Assembly (NCBI RefSeq): GCF_000327385.1
Contig: NW_008710245.1
Span: forward strand, 930,297-994,296
DNA from: Lottia gigantea
Lineage: Eukaryota; Mollusca; Gastropoda; Lottiidae
Reading direction: 5' to 3'
Length of the DNA stretch: 64,000 nucleotides
Positions 23,870 through 34,331 of the stretch are shown in pieces. Every line of letters begins with the position of its first letter. Position 1 is the first letter of the stretch. The notes beneath the pieces were generated by a model. The model was not told where the DNA came from. It saw nothing but the letters and a program-made list of their open reading frames with translations, and did not search any database. A program made the translations under genes and the position numbers.

Positions 23870-25240
23870 TGTCTCCTTATATCAGAGTTGTTTAGAACTT
23901 CTTGTTCATGTTGTTGATTATATCAGAGTTGTTTAGAACTTCTTGTTCATGTAGTCTCCTTATATCAGAGTTGTTCAGAACTTCTTGTTCGTGTTATTGC
24001 TTATATCAGAGTTGTTTAGAACTTCTTGTTCATGTTATTGCTTATATCAGAGTTGTTTAGAACTTCTTGTTCATGTTGTTGATTATATCAGAGTTGTTCA
24101 GAACTTCTTGTTCGTGTTATTGTTTATATCAGAGTTGTTCAGAACTTCTTGTTCGTGTTATTGCTTATATCAGAGTTGTTCAGAACTTTTTGTTCGTGTT
24201 ATTGCTTATATCAGAGTTGTTCAGAACTTCTTGTTCGTGTTATTGCTTATATCAGAGTTGTTCAGAACTTCTTGTTCGTGTTATTGCTTATATCAGAGTT
24301 GTTTAGAACTTCTTGTTCATGTTGTTGATTATATCAGAGTTGTTTAGAACTTCTTGTTCATGTTGTTGATTATATCAGAGTTGTTTAGAACTTCTTGTTC
24401 ATGTTGTTGATTATATCAGAGTTGTTTAGAACTTCTTGTTCATGTTGTTGATTATATCAGAGTTGTTCAGAACTTCTTGTTCGTGTTATTGCTTATATCA
24501 GAGTTGTTCAGAACTTCTTGTTTGTGTTATTGCTTATATCAGAGTTGTTTAGAACTTCTTGTTCATGTTGTTGATTATATCAGAGTTGTTTAGAACTTCT
24601 TGTTCATGTTGTTGACTATATCAGAGTTGTTTAGAACTTCTTGTTCGTGTTATTGATTAGAACAGAGTTGTTCAGAACTTCTTGTTCATGTTGTTGATTA
24701 AATCAGAGATGTTTAGAACTTTGTGTTCATGTTGTTGATTATATCAGAGTTGTTTAGAACTTCTTGTTCATGTTGTTGATTATATCAGAGTTGTTTATAA
24801 CTTCTTGTTCATGTTGTTGATTATATCAGAGTTGTTCAGAACTTCTTGTTCATGTTACTGCTTATATCAGAGTTGTTTGGAACATCTTGTTCATGTTGTT
24901 TCCTCATATCAGAGTTGTTTTAAACTTATTGTTCATTGTGGTGCTTATATCATAGTTGGTTTGAACATCTTGTTCATGTTGTTTCAATCATCAGAATTGC
25001 TTTAAATCTGAGTTGCTCCATACTTATTTTTCATGATGTTGCTTTCAGATTTTCACTTAAGTGGCTCTTTGAACAGATTTTCCATGCTGTTGCTTACTAC
25101 TGGGCTGCTTTAAACTCAGTTACCTTGTACTTAATGTTCATGCTGATGCTTACATCAGAAATGTTTTGAACTTATTTTTCATAGTTCTACTAACAGAGTT
25201 ACTTTGAACTTATTGTCACTTACATCAGAAGTTCATTGAT
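23870..25240. repeat. Minisatellite, 41 bp unit, about 27 copies with a decaying right edge
   Basis: The unit is TATCAGAGTTGTTCAGAACT followed by TCTTGTTCGTGTTATTGCTTA; the period of 41 was measured between 24130 and 24171. Two subtypes alternate: TTCAGAAC with TTCGTGTTATTGC, and TTTAGAAC with TTCATGTTGTTGA. Copies beyond about 24900 diverge progressively. Since 41 is not a multiple of three, each frame passes through three copies before repeating. The lack of stop codons gives long frames (120 and 79 codons) that are not evidence for a protein. Confidence 0.93.
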
Positions 25241-25695
25241 ATGAACAATAATATCACCACATTAATAAATTTCTTTATCTAACAAAAACAAAGATCCATT
25301 ACCTGAGAATTCCATTAAAATTCCTGAAAGCTGGACCTACTCCTATCTTGCCTGGTAATACTATCACTTCAGAATAAATGTTATTTTGTTACTTTTATCA
25401 TCAAAGAAATTAACCTTTTGACATTGACTGTATGGTTATTAAATGATGTTTTTTTCATCAAGTTTTCTTGGGCCATGTCCATTATTTATCTATTGACAAG
25501 TAGTATACAGAGTTCTGGTATTCATTATTATCTAATCATAACAATAAGTACTGGTATAACACATTTTTTTTCTTTTACCAACTTAATCATTACTAATATG
25601 TGCAAAGCTTATACTGAAAGATACCTATGTAAGCATTGAAAGCTTTGTGGTTTATGACTTTTCATCGTTAGGTTTTATTTATGCTCAAATTTTAT
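25241..25695. other. Unassigned intergenic DNA
   Basis: Nothing could be supported in this stretch. Confidence 0.4.
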
Positions 25696-25699
25696 CAGG

Positions 25700-25880
25700 A
25701 GGTCATGGTGGCTCAGTAAATAAGATGATTGCTCATTTACTTAAAGGTCCAAGGTTTGGGACAATTAACTAGGCCCCATTTTCTACTAGCCGTGCAGGTG
25801 AAAGATCCTTAGGCAGTTGGAAATTAAGTGTTGTTGGTTTCGCTGTTCTGTCAAAGTTTTTCTCATTGCACACTGCTGTT
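25700..25880 (+). repeat. tRNA-derived SINE-like element
   Basis: A box A-like TGGCTCAGTAAAT (from about 25709) is followed about 40 nt later by a box B-like GGTTTGGGACA (from about 25753). The segment ends with TTTCTCATTGCACACTGCTG, a tail-like string also seen near 7143 and 41917. I infer a SINE; no target-site duplication was identified. Confidence 0.45.
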
Positions 25881-27305
25881 GTTTCATAATGTGCATACAA
25901 CAGTGATAGGTGAATTTTGTGGTTTTAGTCATCGCAAACGTTTTATGGATTTGTCATTACAAAATCTTTATGATTTTTAGTCATCACAAAATCTTTGTGA
26001 TTTTTAGTCATTACTAAAGTTTTGTGGTTTTAGTCATCACAAATTCTTTATATTTTTCATCTAAATATTAGTCAATATATAAAGAAATTGAATTGAAAGA
26101 TTTCTATGATTGGTGCTAAAATAAAATTCTGTGAGAAAAATGAGAAATTTTATATATTTTTTGATATTCCGAGTGAATAATAGCATGAAATTTCAACAGG
26201 AAACCTTTCAAATTTTCATCACAAATATTGCGTAATAGTTATTTGAAGGTTATTCATTTGAAAATTATCTCACAGGGAATATCATTAACTGAGTAATACT
26301 AGGCATATAACACTAAACCAAGAGTGAAGAAATCTGCCAGATGTAAGGTATTTCTATCAACAGTTTTTACCATAGTAATGGCATACCTTAGTTTTCCTTG
26401 TTAATTAAGCCATTGATGAGAATTCTCTCTGTTGATTCCATCATTTCTAATTCTTATAACATTGCTTTTTTTTTTTCATTTATTTTCAATTATTAGAAAG
26501 ATTTTATGTTTTGGGTGCAGAAAACAGTATAGAAAAGTTTTATTGTTATATTAATGATGCATCTCCCAGTGTCTGTTGCTCATTAACTATCCATTATGAA
26601 AATCTTCTTCAATTCAGGAATAAGTCTTTGACTGTGTATGTAAAGGTGTATTTACAGGGTGGGCCATTGGGCCATGGCCTCTGCCTCATGCCTCTGAAAT
26701 GTCGCATTTTGAAGTGAAAATTTAGCCCTTTACATGCCCAAAATTCTTCTCAGGCCATCTGAAATTTGTTGGCTTCAAAGAGCCTCAGACATGCCTCATC
26801 TCAGAGAGATGCCTCTAATTTTTGCCACTACCTCAGGCATTTTCTAGGTATGCCCCTCTGATGGTTACCAGTCAAAAAAAAAGGATTGATTAATACCTTT
26901 AGCAAAATTTTCATGTTTTCACTCTTAAATTATTATGTGTGATATTACAATGAAATACAAGCTTTTAACTTCCCAATTATCCAAAATGATGATATTGTTT
27001 CTAAAATCAGATTTTCTAACATTTCTGAAATTAGCCAACTGTATATCTGAACAAGGTCTGCTGTATTTATTATGAATAATGTTCAAGGTGTATTTGATAT
27101 AAACCATGTATTTAACAGTTTGTAATGTTTAATGTTGTTTGATATTAATAAACCAGATGTATTTTATCACTAGAACTAATTATGTTATGATTAGATTACC
27201 TTTCCTTACTTCTCCTTATCATATCTCTAGATGTAATGTAATATATTTTATCATTGACTATGGGGTATGTGTGATAAGCATAAATGAACACAGGTAGTTT
27301 AAATT
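25881..27305. other. Unassigned intergenic DNA
   Basis: A small block near 25925-26045 repeats TTTAGTCATCACAAA-type motifs about four times. The stretch at about 26655-26870 is unusually rich in CATGCCTC motifs. No gene is supported. Confidence 0.4.
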
Positions 27306-27309
27306 TTAA

Positions 27310-27659
27310 AGGGATCCATTCGACCAGATCAGACCTTAGTCTCAGAAACAGGAATTTTGTACTAAGCAATCAGTGTCCACAGCTCACCATCGAAATTTGA
27401 GCTTTCAAATCCATCATGTGTGTCCACATATCTGCGTTTAAAAAGTTATAACACATGTATAGATAGATAGATAGATATAAATAGAAATAGCAAGTAAAAT
27501 TCATAGTTTGTGGTATGTTGAAGGTATTATGCGATATTATACTTTTCTATTACTTCTGAAGACTCATTATTCCAGTTGGCCCAGCTGTAAATGGCTACGA
27601 ATAATCCGGAAAGATCAATGCCAAGAGTTTGGCCAACGACCAGCTGGTAGAATTGATCC
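27310..27659 (+). mobile_element. TTAA-flanked MITE, CTCAGAAACAGG family, copy 2
   Basis: The left end AGGGATCCATTCGACCAG and the right end CTGGTAGAATTGATCCT are imperfect inverted repeats. TTAA sits outside both (27306-27309 and 27660-27663). Internal blocks GTCTCAGAAACAGG, CACAGCTCACCATCGAAATT and TATTATGCGATATTATAC are shared with the other copies. A short GATA microsatellite lies inside, near 27460. It ends 113 bp before the ACTMAP start codon. Confidence 0.7.
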
Positions 27660-27771
27660 TTAATTGTGAACTTAAGTTGTTATCCTCATAAAATATCAAA
27701 ATAACATAAAGTTATTTTATGGATTAACAAATCTGTATTTTCTATTTCAGATTTCTAAGATAGGGTTCAAG

Positions 27772-30700
27772 ATGAATATGTCAGCCATGTTACTCCCACC
27801 AGCCCCACCCCCTCCCCCACCAAAACTACAACAAACTACAGAATATATTATAGAGGATCTGATAGAAGCTGGGTTAGATAATTTTCATCTTGAAACACCT
27901 ATCGAACTAGGACAAGAAGGCTACAAATTCTTTAAAGAATTCTTAGACAGGTAGGTCTTAAAAAGGAAATCATGATTCCAGAACCATTATGTAACCATGG
28001 TGATGCTTAGTATTCTGGTCTACTTCTATTTAGACTATACCTTTGTATAGGCTCTTGATTTCTGAGGTGTCTATTGAGTACAAATATATTAGCTTATAAA
28101 CTTGTCAACTTGACATCAACAACAATAACAAAGTTCCTAAAAGAAGATTAGAACAAGAGACTCTCTGGTCATGTCATTATGGTTTTGAGCAGGGGCTATC
28201 CATCTTTCAGATGAAAATGCATTTAACTGCAGACATCTGTTGTAGACTGCAGTATCTCCAAAAGTGTTGTTAGAAATATTAAAACCGACATGAATCATGT
28301 TGTTGCTCAGAATTTTAGGCTATGCGATCTTCAGACAACTGATCTCATTACAGTCTGTGTCCCTACTGACAACATTTTTTCTATGTATTTTAGACGAGGT
28401 AGAGGAAGAGAAGAAAATTGTTATTTATCTTTTGGTCAAACAGTTAAACCTATTATACAGAAAGGTCCACAGTAAGTTAATTTTACATTTTATTAAATAT
28501 AACTTAGTTGGTTGATAGAGATGTCTTAGCTGTTGCCTCAAGAGATTGAAAAGAAGTTCAAGGGGAATCAAACATACAACACCTTTTGACTTAGCAGACG
28601 ACAGTCAAACTTGCCTATAAAGTAGTTATTCTGTATCATTACTAGTAGAATTGTCATATTGTTTTAACTCCATCAAACAGTGGAGAACAACTTTGACTTA
28701 ATTTTTCATTTCTTTCACAAAAGTTGATCCAACTTTGGTAATTGTATTGTCTAGGTGTGGTATGGTAGCTTTAGCAATGGCTGCCCAATTAATGAACAAG
28801 CCTGAAGTCAGTGCTGAGAAAATATTTATTACAGCAAAAATGAAGAATTTTACCAAACAAGGAGAAATTTTCTCTGGTAGGTCAAAAACAATTCAAAAAT
28901 ATTAAAATGTCAAATTTTCCCAAAGAACTTATGACCCTCACAGAATTTCTTGCATACTGTTGATTTGATAAGATACCATCATATGTTGCCCACACATGTT
29001 TCAGATACAAAATCATCATCAGGATTTTATCTGGAAATAGGGTTAACTTTCTCAATCATTACTTAAGGGTATGAGCACAGGGCTGTTGATTTGTCTGTAT
29101 TCTCTGGACATGACCGACAAACCAGCTGTGTTGGACATCAATGAGAACATGCTTATAATGAGCGAAATAAGCAAATTCACTGAACAAGAGTTGAATTAAA
29201 GATAAATTGTATCAATGTGTTCAGCAGATATCCTCAAATTGCTGTATGTGTATCTGAAAGAACTCTTGCTGACTGCTTATCCTTAACTTGGGCTGTTTCC
29301 TTCAAATATTTTGTTCAAATTGTGCCTTAACTTTCATTACAGCTGAATATATATCCAGATTGGCACATCAAGTGTTAAACTGTCATTCCGAGGTAGTGGA
29401 AATGGTCAATGGAAAGAAAGGTATATTACAACAATTATTGAGAGGTTCAGTCTTATTGGTTCCGTATCCTTTTAAAAGCACATCAACTATTGAAAATATG
29501 AATTGTGTGACAGATTATTATATGATATGAAAATAATAATTTGAAAAGAATATAAAATATTAATTGTACTATAATTTAATAGATTGTCATCTAATGTGAA
29601 AAAGACTTGCAAGAAAATGTACATAAAGTGCTGTTTGTTTATAGAGTCTATATTTTATACAATGGTCAGTTATAATTTGATAAAACAGTTTTGGGATTAT
29701 TGCCCTTGACATGATAAAACATGCAAACATCATTGTGTTGAATTATTGCGGGAAAGGCTGCAGTTTTCATTTGATTTTGGTGCTTATAACATGATGTATG
29801 TTGCCTTTTCTAAGCTATTTTAACTTTTTTAAGATGTAAAAACTCATATCAACAAGACTTCTATTAATATTCTTAGTTGACTTCTATTGTTTTTTCTTAA
29901 CCTGTGTATAGATATGATGCTGATAGAAATCATGGTCCATGTAAAAAGAAAGGACATAAAGCACATTGGGCCTTAATTTCAGGTAGTATTTAGTTTGTTA
30001 CTTCCTCACTTCTACATAACAAGTTCCTTTGTAGGACATTTGTGGGATGTCATTTCATTGCTATAAAAATATTTTGTACATCATCTTGATCACGTGATAT
30101 AGAGAAATTCGATGATGCAGATATCTTTTGTAGCAAAATTTGTCTGAACATTGTCAAATAGATTTTAGGGCCTTTTTTTTCTGACATCATTTACATGCTT
30201 TGATTAGGAGTTTGCTTTTCTGATGAATGACCAATTTTAAGAGCTTGTTTTGTCTCAAAATCATTCATGCAAAGGATCTTGAGTTTATCCAAATCTCCAC
30301 AATGTCAATGTATTACAAACTGTGTCTTATACCTTGACTGCCACCTTTCTTGCATCACAGATTTGATTGGATTGTAAGTTACAGAATACAGCCAATCAGA
30401 ATTCAGATAGAAAGTCTTTAAACAAGGGCTATTATTTGCCGGTATACAATACAATCCAATCAAATAGTTGCAATCCATGATACAAGAAAGGTCAAGATAT
30501 AAGACCAAGTTCATAATATCTTGACATTGTGGAGATGATTATCCTTAAAATTGACCTATAAAATTAAATAACTTTTTTGTGTGTTCCAGGCTTCTTCTTG
30601 ATGATGGATATGACACATTTAAAAACCTTAAAATCAAATTTTACTGCTGACACAACACATCGAAATCTCTATCACTGTACAGATATAGACAATATTAAAG

Positions 30701-30927
30701 TTTGTGAGGAGGAGCTTATTAAAGCTACAAGAAGTATATTAGTTTATGGACATCAAGGAAAAAGTAAATATACAGGATATTGGTTTCTAAATGACTTATT
30801 AGACAGTAATGCCAACCTTCGAGAGATAGGTCCTGAGCGTAATGACAGTGAATATGTGATTCCAACTGGTGGAATTACTGCTGGATTGTGTGGAAAAGTT
30901 GTTGGACTAATTAAAAAAGCTAACTGA
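27772..30927 (+). CDS. ACTMAP: Actin maturation protease (C19orf54/ACTMAP family)
   Basis: The family removes the acetylated N-terminal residue of actin as a cysteine aminopeptidase in the cytosol. Coding exons are 27772-27950, 28394-28471, 28755-28876, 29343-29463, 29912-29982 and 30590-30927. All have GT/AG borders and compatible phases, giving 302 residues (the human protein is about 351). The start is the first methionine after an AG acceptor in TTTCAG, so a 5' non-coding exon lies upstream. Residues 9-17 form a proline run (PPAPPPPPP), which in the family can bind profilin. QCGMVALAM (residues about 86-94) carries the expected catalytic Cys. GHKAHWA carries the expected catalytic His. 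The C-terminal IPTGGITAGLCG is a strong family match. AATAAA at 31238-31243 is a possible polyadenylation signal. No truncation is visible. Confidence 0.93.
29983..30589 (+). other. ACTMAP intron 5, occupied largely by a foldback element
   Basis: The intron has a GTAGTA donor and a TTCCAG acceptor. About 240 of its 607 bases are the foldback element at 30294-30535. Confidence 0.85.
30294..30535. mobile_element. Foldback (palindromic) MITE, CACAATGTCAAG family
   Basis: The ends are TCTCCACAATGTCAA and TTGACATTGTGGAGA, perfectly inverted. The arms continue as imperfect inverted repeats through TTATACCTTGAC / GTCAAGATATAAG and GATTTGATTGGATTGTA / TACAATCCAATCAAAT. The centre holds ACAGCCAATCAGAATTC. 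It lies within an ACTMAP intron. It has no coding capacity, and no clear target-site duplication was found. Confidence 0.8.
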
Positions 30928-31411
30928 AATTTTTTTTGCAAATGAATTTCCACCGATTTATTGATACTGAACCGGTACTCTTATTTTACATTTTTGCCTA
31001 CATCGAATTTTATCACATTTTTAATTATACTTTGTATTGACGGAAACATACATTACTCTTTGAACCCAGAGCGTAAATGAAATATAACGTCATATACCCT
31101 GAACTCCAAGTAATAAAAGTAAAAGCGTATGATGCTAATGTTGTATGACATCACTACCGGCTGCTCAGGTATATATTGCATTAGTGTGTGGCCGGTAAAC
31201 TGGTTGCTAGGGTTGAAAGGGTAAATGTTACTTTTGAAATAAACATATTTCTGTTGAAAATAGAAAATAGAAAATTCCATGCAGAAATGACCTAAATTTT
31301 TTTCTGAAAATTTGCATATGTGTTGATGTTTTCAATTTTGTCAACACAAAAGTTATAAGACCATCATGATTTAGAAGCTGCTTTTGATATTCACATCAAA
31401 GTAAAGGTCCT
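30928..31411 (+). other. Probable ACTMAP 3' UTR and flank
   Basis: The stretch follows the TGA at 30925-30927. An AATAAA hexamer at 31238-31243 would give a 3' UTR of roughly 330 nt. This is inference from the hexamer alone. Confidence 0.45.
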
Positions 31412-31538
31412 CTCACACCATATTGATTACCAGTTGCGAATAATGTAAGTGTGTTCCGATAACAACTCAGTTGCATAAAAGTGTTTGAAACTTTCAAACG
31501 CTGTTCTTATTTGCAACTGGTGACGACTATGGTGTGAG
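31412..31538. mobile_element. Small foldback element (~127 bp, CTCACACCAT ends)
   Basis: CTCACACCATATTGATTACC at the left is matched in inverted orientation by a right end finishing ATGGTGTGAG. The inner parts CAGTTGCGAATAA and TTATTTGCAACTG also pair. The two arms of about 45 bp are separated by a short loop. It looks like a tiny MITE; no target duplication is evident. Confidence 0.6.
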
Positions 31539-34324
31539 CGAAATAAAATTTATTTAGAAACAATAGTAAGAAGTATGTAATAGGTTTTATTTTTTGGATA
31601 ATCAAAGACAATGTATTGAATAATCAAAATGAACCACTCTCTGGTATTTGTGTATGTCCTTGATATGCCATTTCATATCTTTATACCTTCATTTCACTTA
31701 TAGGTTATATCTATTCAAATTAATTATGAAGTCTCAAAAGGATATGTTCATCTACATTTACCAGTTGATTAATCTTTTTTTCAGCTACCCTTATATATAC
31801 CCTCGAATATAAATCGAACATCTGGCAAATTCTGCCAAAATTTATTGTAAAGATAGAATGTATTTAGCATTCCATCTGTTTCATTTAGCCCATTCCATAA
31901 TTTCCATAACCAAGCTTCAATCCTTTTTTTCATAAAAGATTGGAGTAATATCCAAAATTTTTAATGAAAATCTTTTCAAAACATTATACTATAGTGTACA
32001 CATTGGATTAGGTCTTGTATTGGAATATGAGGTCCCAAAATGCCGGAACCAGTAAATCAGCTACCAAACCAACAGCAACAGAATCATCCAATTTGAACCA
32101 ACTACTATCAACTAGTGAGTTTGCGATATCAGCATTAGCTAACAGCAAACATTAACGTGTCATCTACCAATAGATAAAGAATGAAGCTTGGCATTCCTCT
32201 TACTCCTCTTGATGTGTCAAAGGTGCACAAGCCTCTACATCAAACCCTTGATTCTACATTCTGATATTATAAATATATGTTACATACATCCTAGTTCAAA
32301 GTAGTTCAGCAATTGAGTATAATGGCTTGTGCACCTACAATGCTTAAGCTTATTATACCAACCCCCCCCCAGTATATTGATGTACATATTTAGCTGAGTT
32401 TTGCAAAAAATAGAATTGAATTAAATCAAAACCGAAAAATTTGAAAGTTTTTTTGTCAATAACTTTATTGGTCAGTCCTTGAATGAGAGGTCATTATTAA
32501 CCATAGAGCAGATCTTGTGATAAAGTTATTCCCAACAATGAATTACTTGTATCATTGTATATTTTATAATGCTGACAATGTTACTTATTTTGATATGCTT
32601 TGGTCTTACCAATAAATATTCCTTATTTAATAGTCATGTTTATATGAGTAGCCTAGCGACACCAGTGGGGGTACAGGTAAAGATCAATTTTGGGAAAAAT
32701 TTCTTGTGAGAACCATTTTAAGCTCAGACGGTCTAAATCGGACCTCGACAGTTGTCCCCCCATGAGTCAATCTGCCCCCTATTTTTACACCCAGTCTCAG
32801 GAGTCTTAAGGTCAACCCATAGAATTACAATCTGTGAAAGGTTGCAAGAGGTGCCCCAGTTGTAATAACAATGTGTTGGAAAGTATACCTTACCTATATT
32901 GTGTTATTTCAATACATCCCAAAAAACACCAAGTTATATATTTAATAATGTTTTAATTTTGATGGTAAATAAAAATCGATTTGACTTGATGACAAACAAA
33001 TATCTTAATTACATTTAACAAAGTATAAATTATGCAAAAATTATGAATTTCTTTAATGCACAAACAAATCTTCATTTTGTTTCACGCCAAATGAGATCCC
33101 TTAAAAACTGGAAGAGCAAATATTATTTACTAATAGTGCACTTTTTTATCCAGTTTTTCAAAAAAACATAGCCATCAAAAGTTTAAATTATCAACACTTA
33201 GTTTACCATTTACCATCATCTACGACAATTTGCATGTTCAATGATAAATTTGGCAAAACAATCTACACTTTGGAAGCAAATCATATTACCTAGTTCATTT
33301 TCCGAGTTTCTGAGTTTAGGATAGATATTTGTGCATATCAGGACACAATCAAAACGAAAAAGGTCCATAAGCACGAACAATTCACCTTGTTTTTGGGTAG
33401 CATAAATCTGGACTACATAATTTCAACTATTTTTTCTTCCTCAACACAAAACAGACTGCTCTTGTTTATGTCTTAAATATTGGCTGTGCGTGCACTAACT
33501 GCCTTGTCAGACTATTCTGGTAAAGTAAGAATTTCTTTAATTTTTATTTACTTTCTGACTGACATGCAAACATAAATATATACTGTTAACAGTTCAAGCT
33601 GATAAATCATGATATTGCATTATTCCAATTATTAATTGAGTAAAATCACTGGAAAATGATGAAATAAAAGTAAATCAACATAAAAAGCCATGTGATCTTT
33701 TCATAGCCCAGCCTAAATGATTATTTCCATTTGTGCCTAACAAACACCTATATTTCATTAAGTCTAATCTAAAGAAAATGACAGAGAATACTTACCTGGC
33801 CTGAAAAAATCTAAAAAAAATGAAATATTAGTATGAAATTTGGATTAATTCATTCTTTCTCAAGAAAACAGATATTTTAGAACAAATCCCGTTAAAGTCT
33901 ATTTAACATTAAACTTAGAGATTAAGCTAAGAATAATTTATGGTTGAAAGCTCAAAGTGTAACGTTATTTTTCTAGGAAAATGGATGAATTCTAAAATCA
34001 ATTTGAGTATATATTTTCCAGATTGATGCTGAATAACTCATTCACCAAGTGAAATCAGGTGTTTAATAGAATAATATGTAAACATCAAATACCAAGAATT
34101 TGTTAAGAGTACAATTGCGTTGTGTAACCAAAGTATTTCAAATCATGTTCATTTTTATTAAAACCCTTTACCTCTACTGCTGCATGTATTTGTTTTCTGG
34201 AAATGGAATCAAACACAGTCAGACACTAGTCGCAAATATATCTGAACCTGAGAAAGAATGAATAAAGTAATATAATCTAGGCTATAAACACAATTCACAA
34301 TTATTGAACAGAAATAAGACAATG
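31539..34324. other. Unassigned DNA between convergent ACTMAP and pinin
   Basis: No exon, array or paired inverted repeat was recognised. A less AT-rich patch at about 32640-32880 could be an old insertion. The part nearest 34324 belongs to, or flanks, the pinin 3' end. Confidence 0.45.
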
Positions 34325-34330
34325 TTTATT
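34325..34330 (-). terminator. Candidate pinin polyadenylation signal
   Basis: AATAAA on the minus strand lies a few bases after the pinin stop codon. A second AATAAA lies at 34154-34159, which would leave a longer 3' UTR. Which one is used cannot be told from sequence. Confidence 0.4.
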
Positions 34331-34331
34331 A

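Noticed and set aside
23985-24347. 120-codon repetitive frame
   Set aside because: It is a direct product of the stop-free 41 bp minisatellite; there is no splice or start context.
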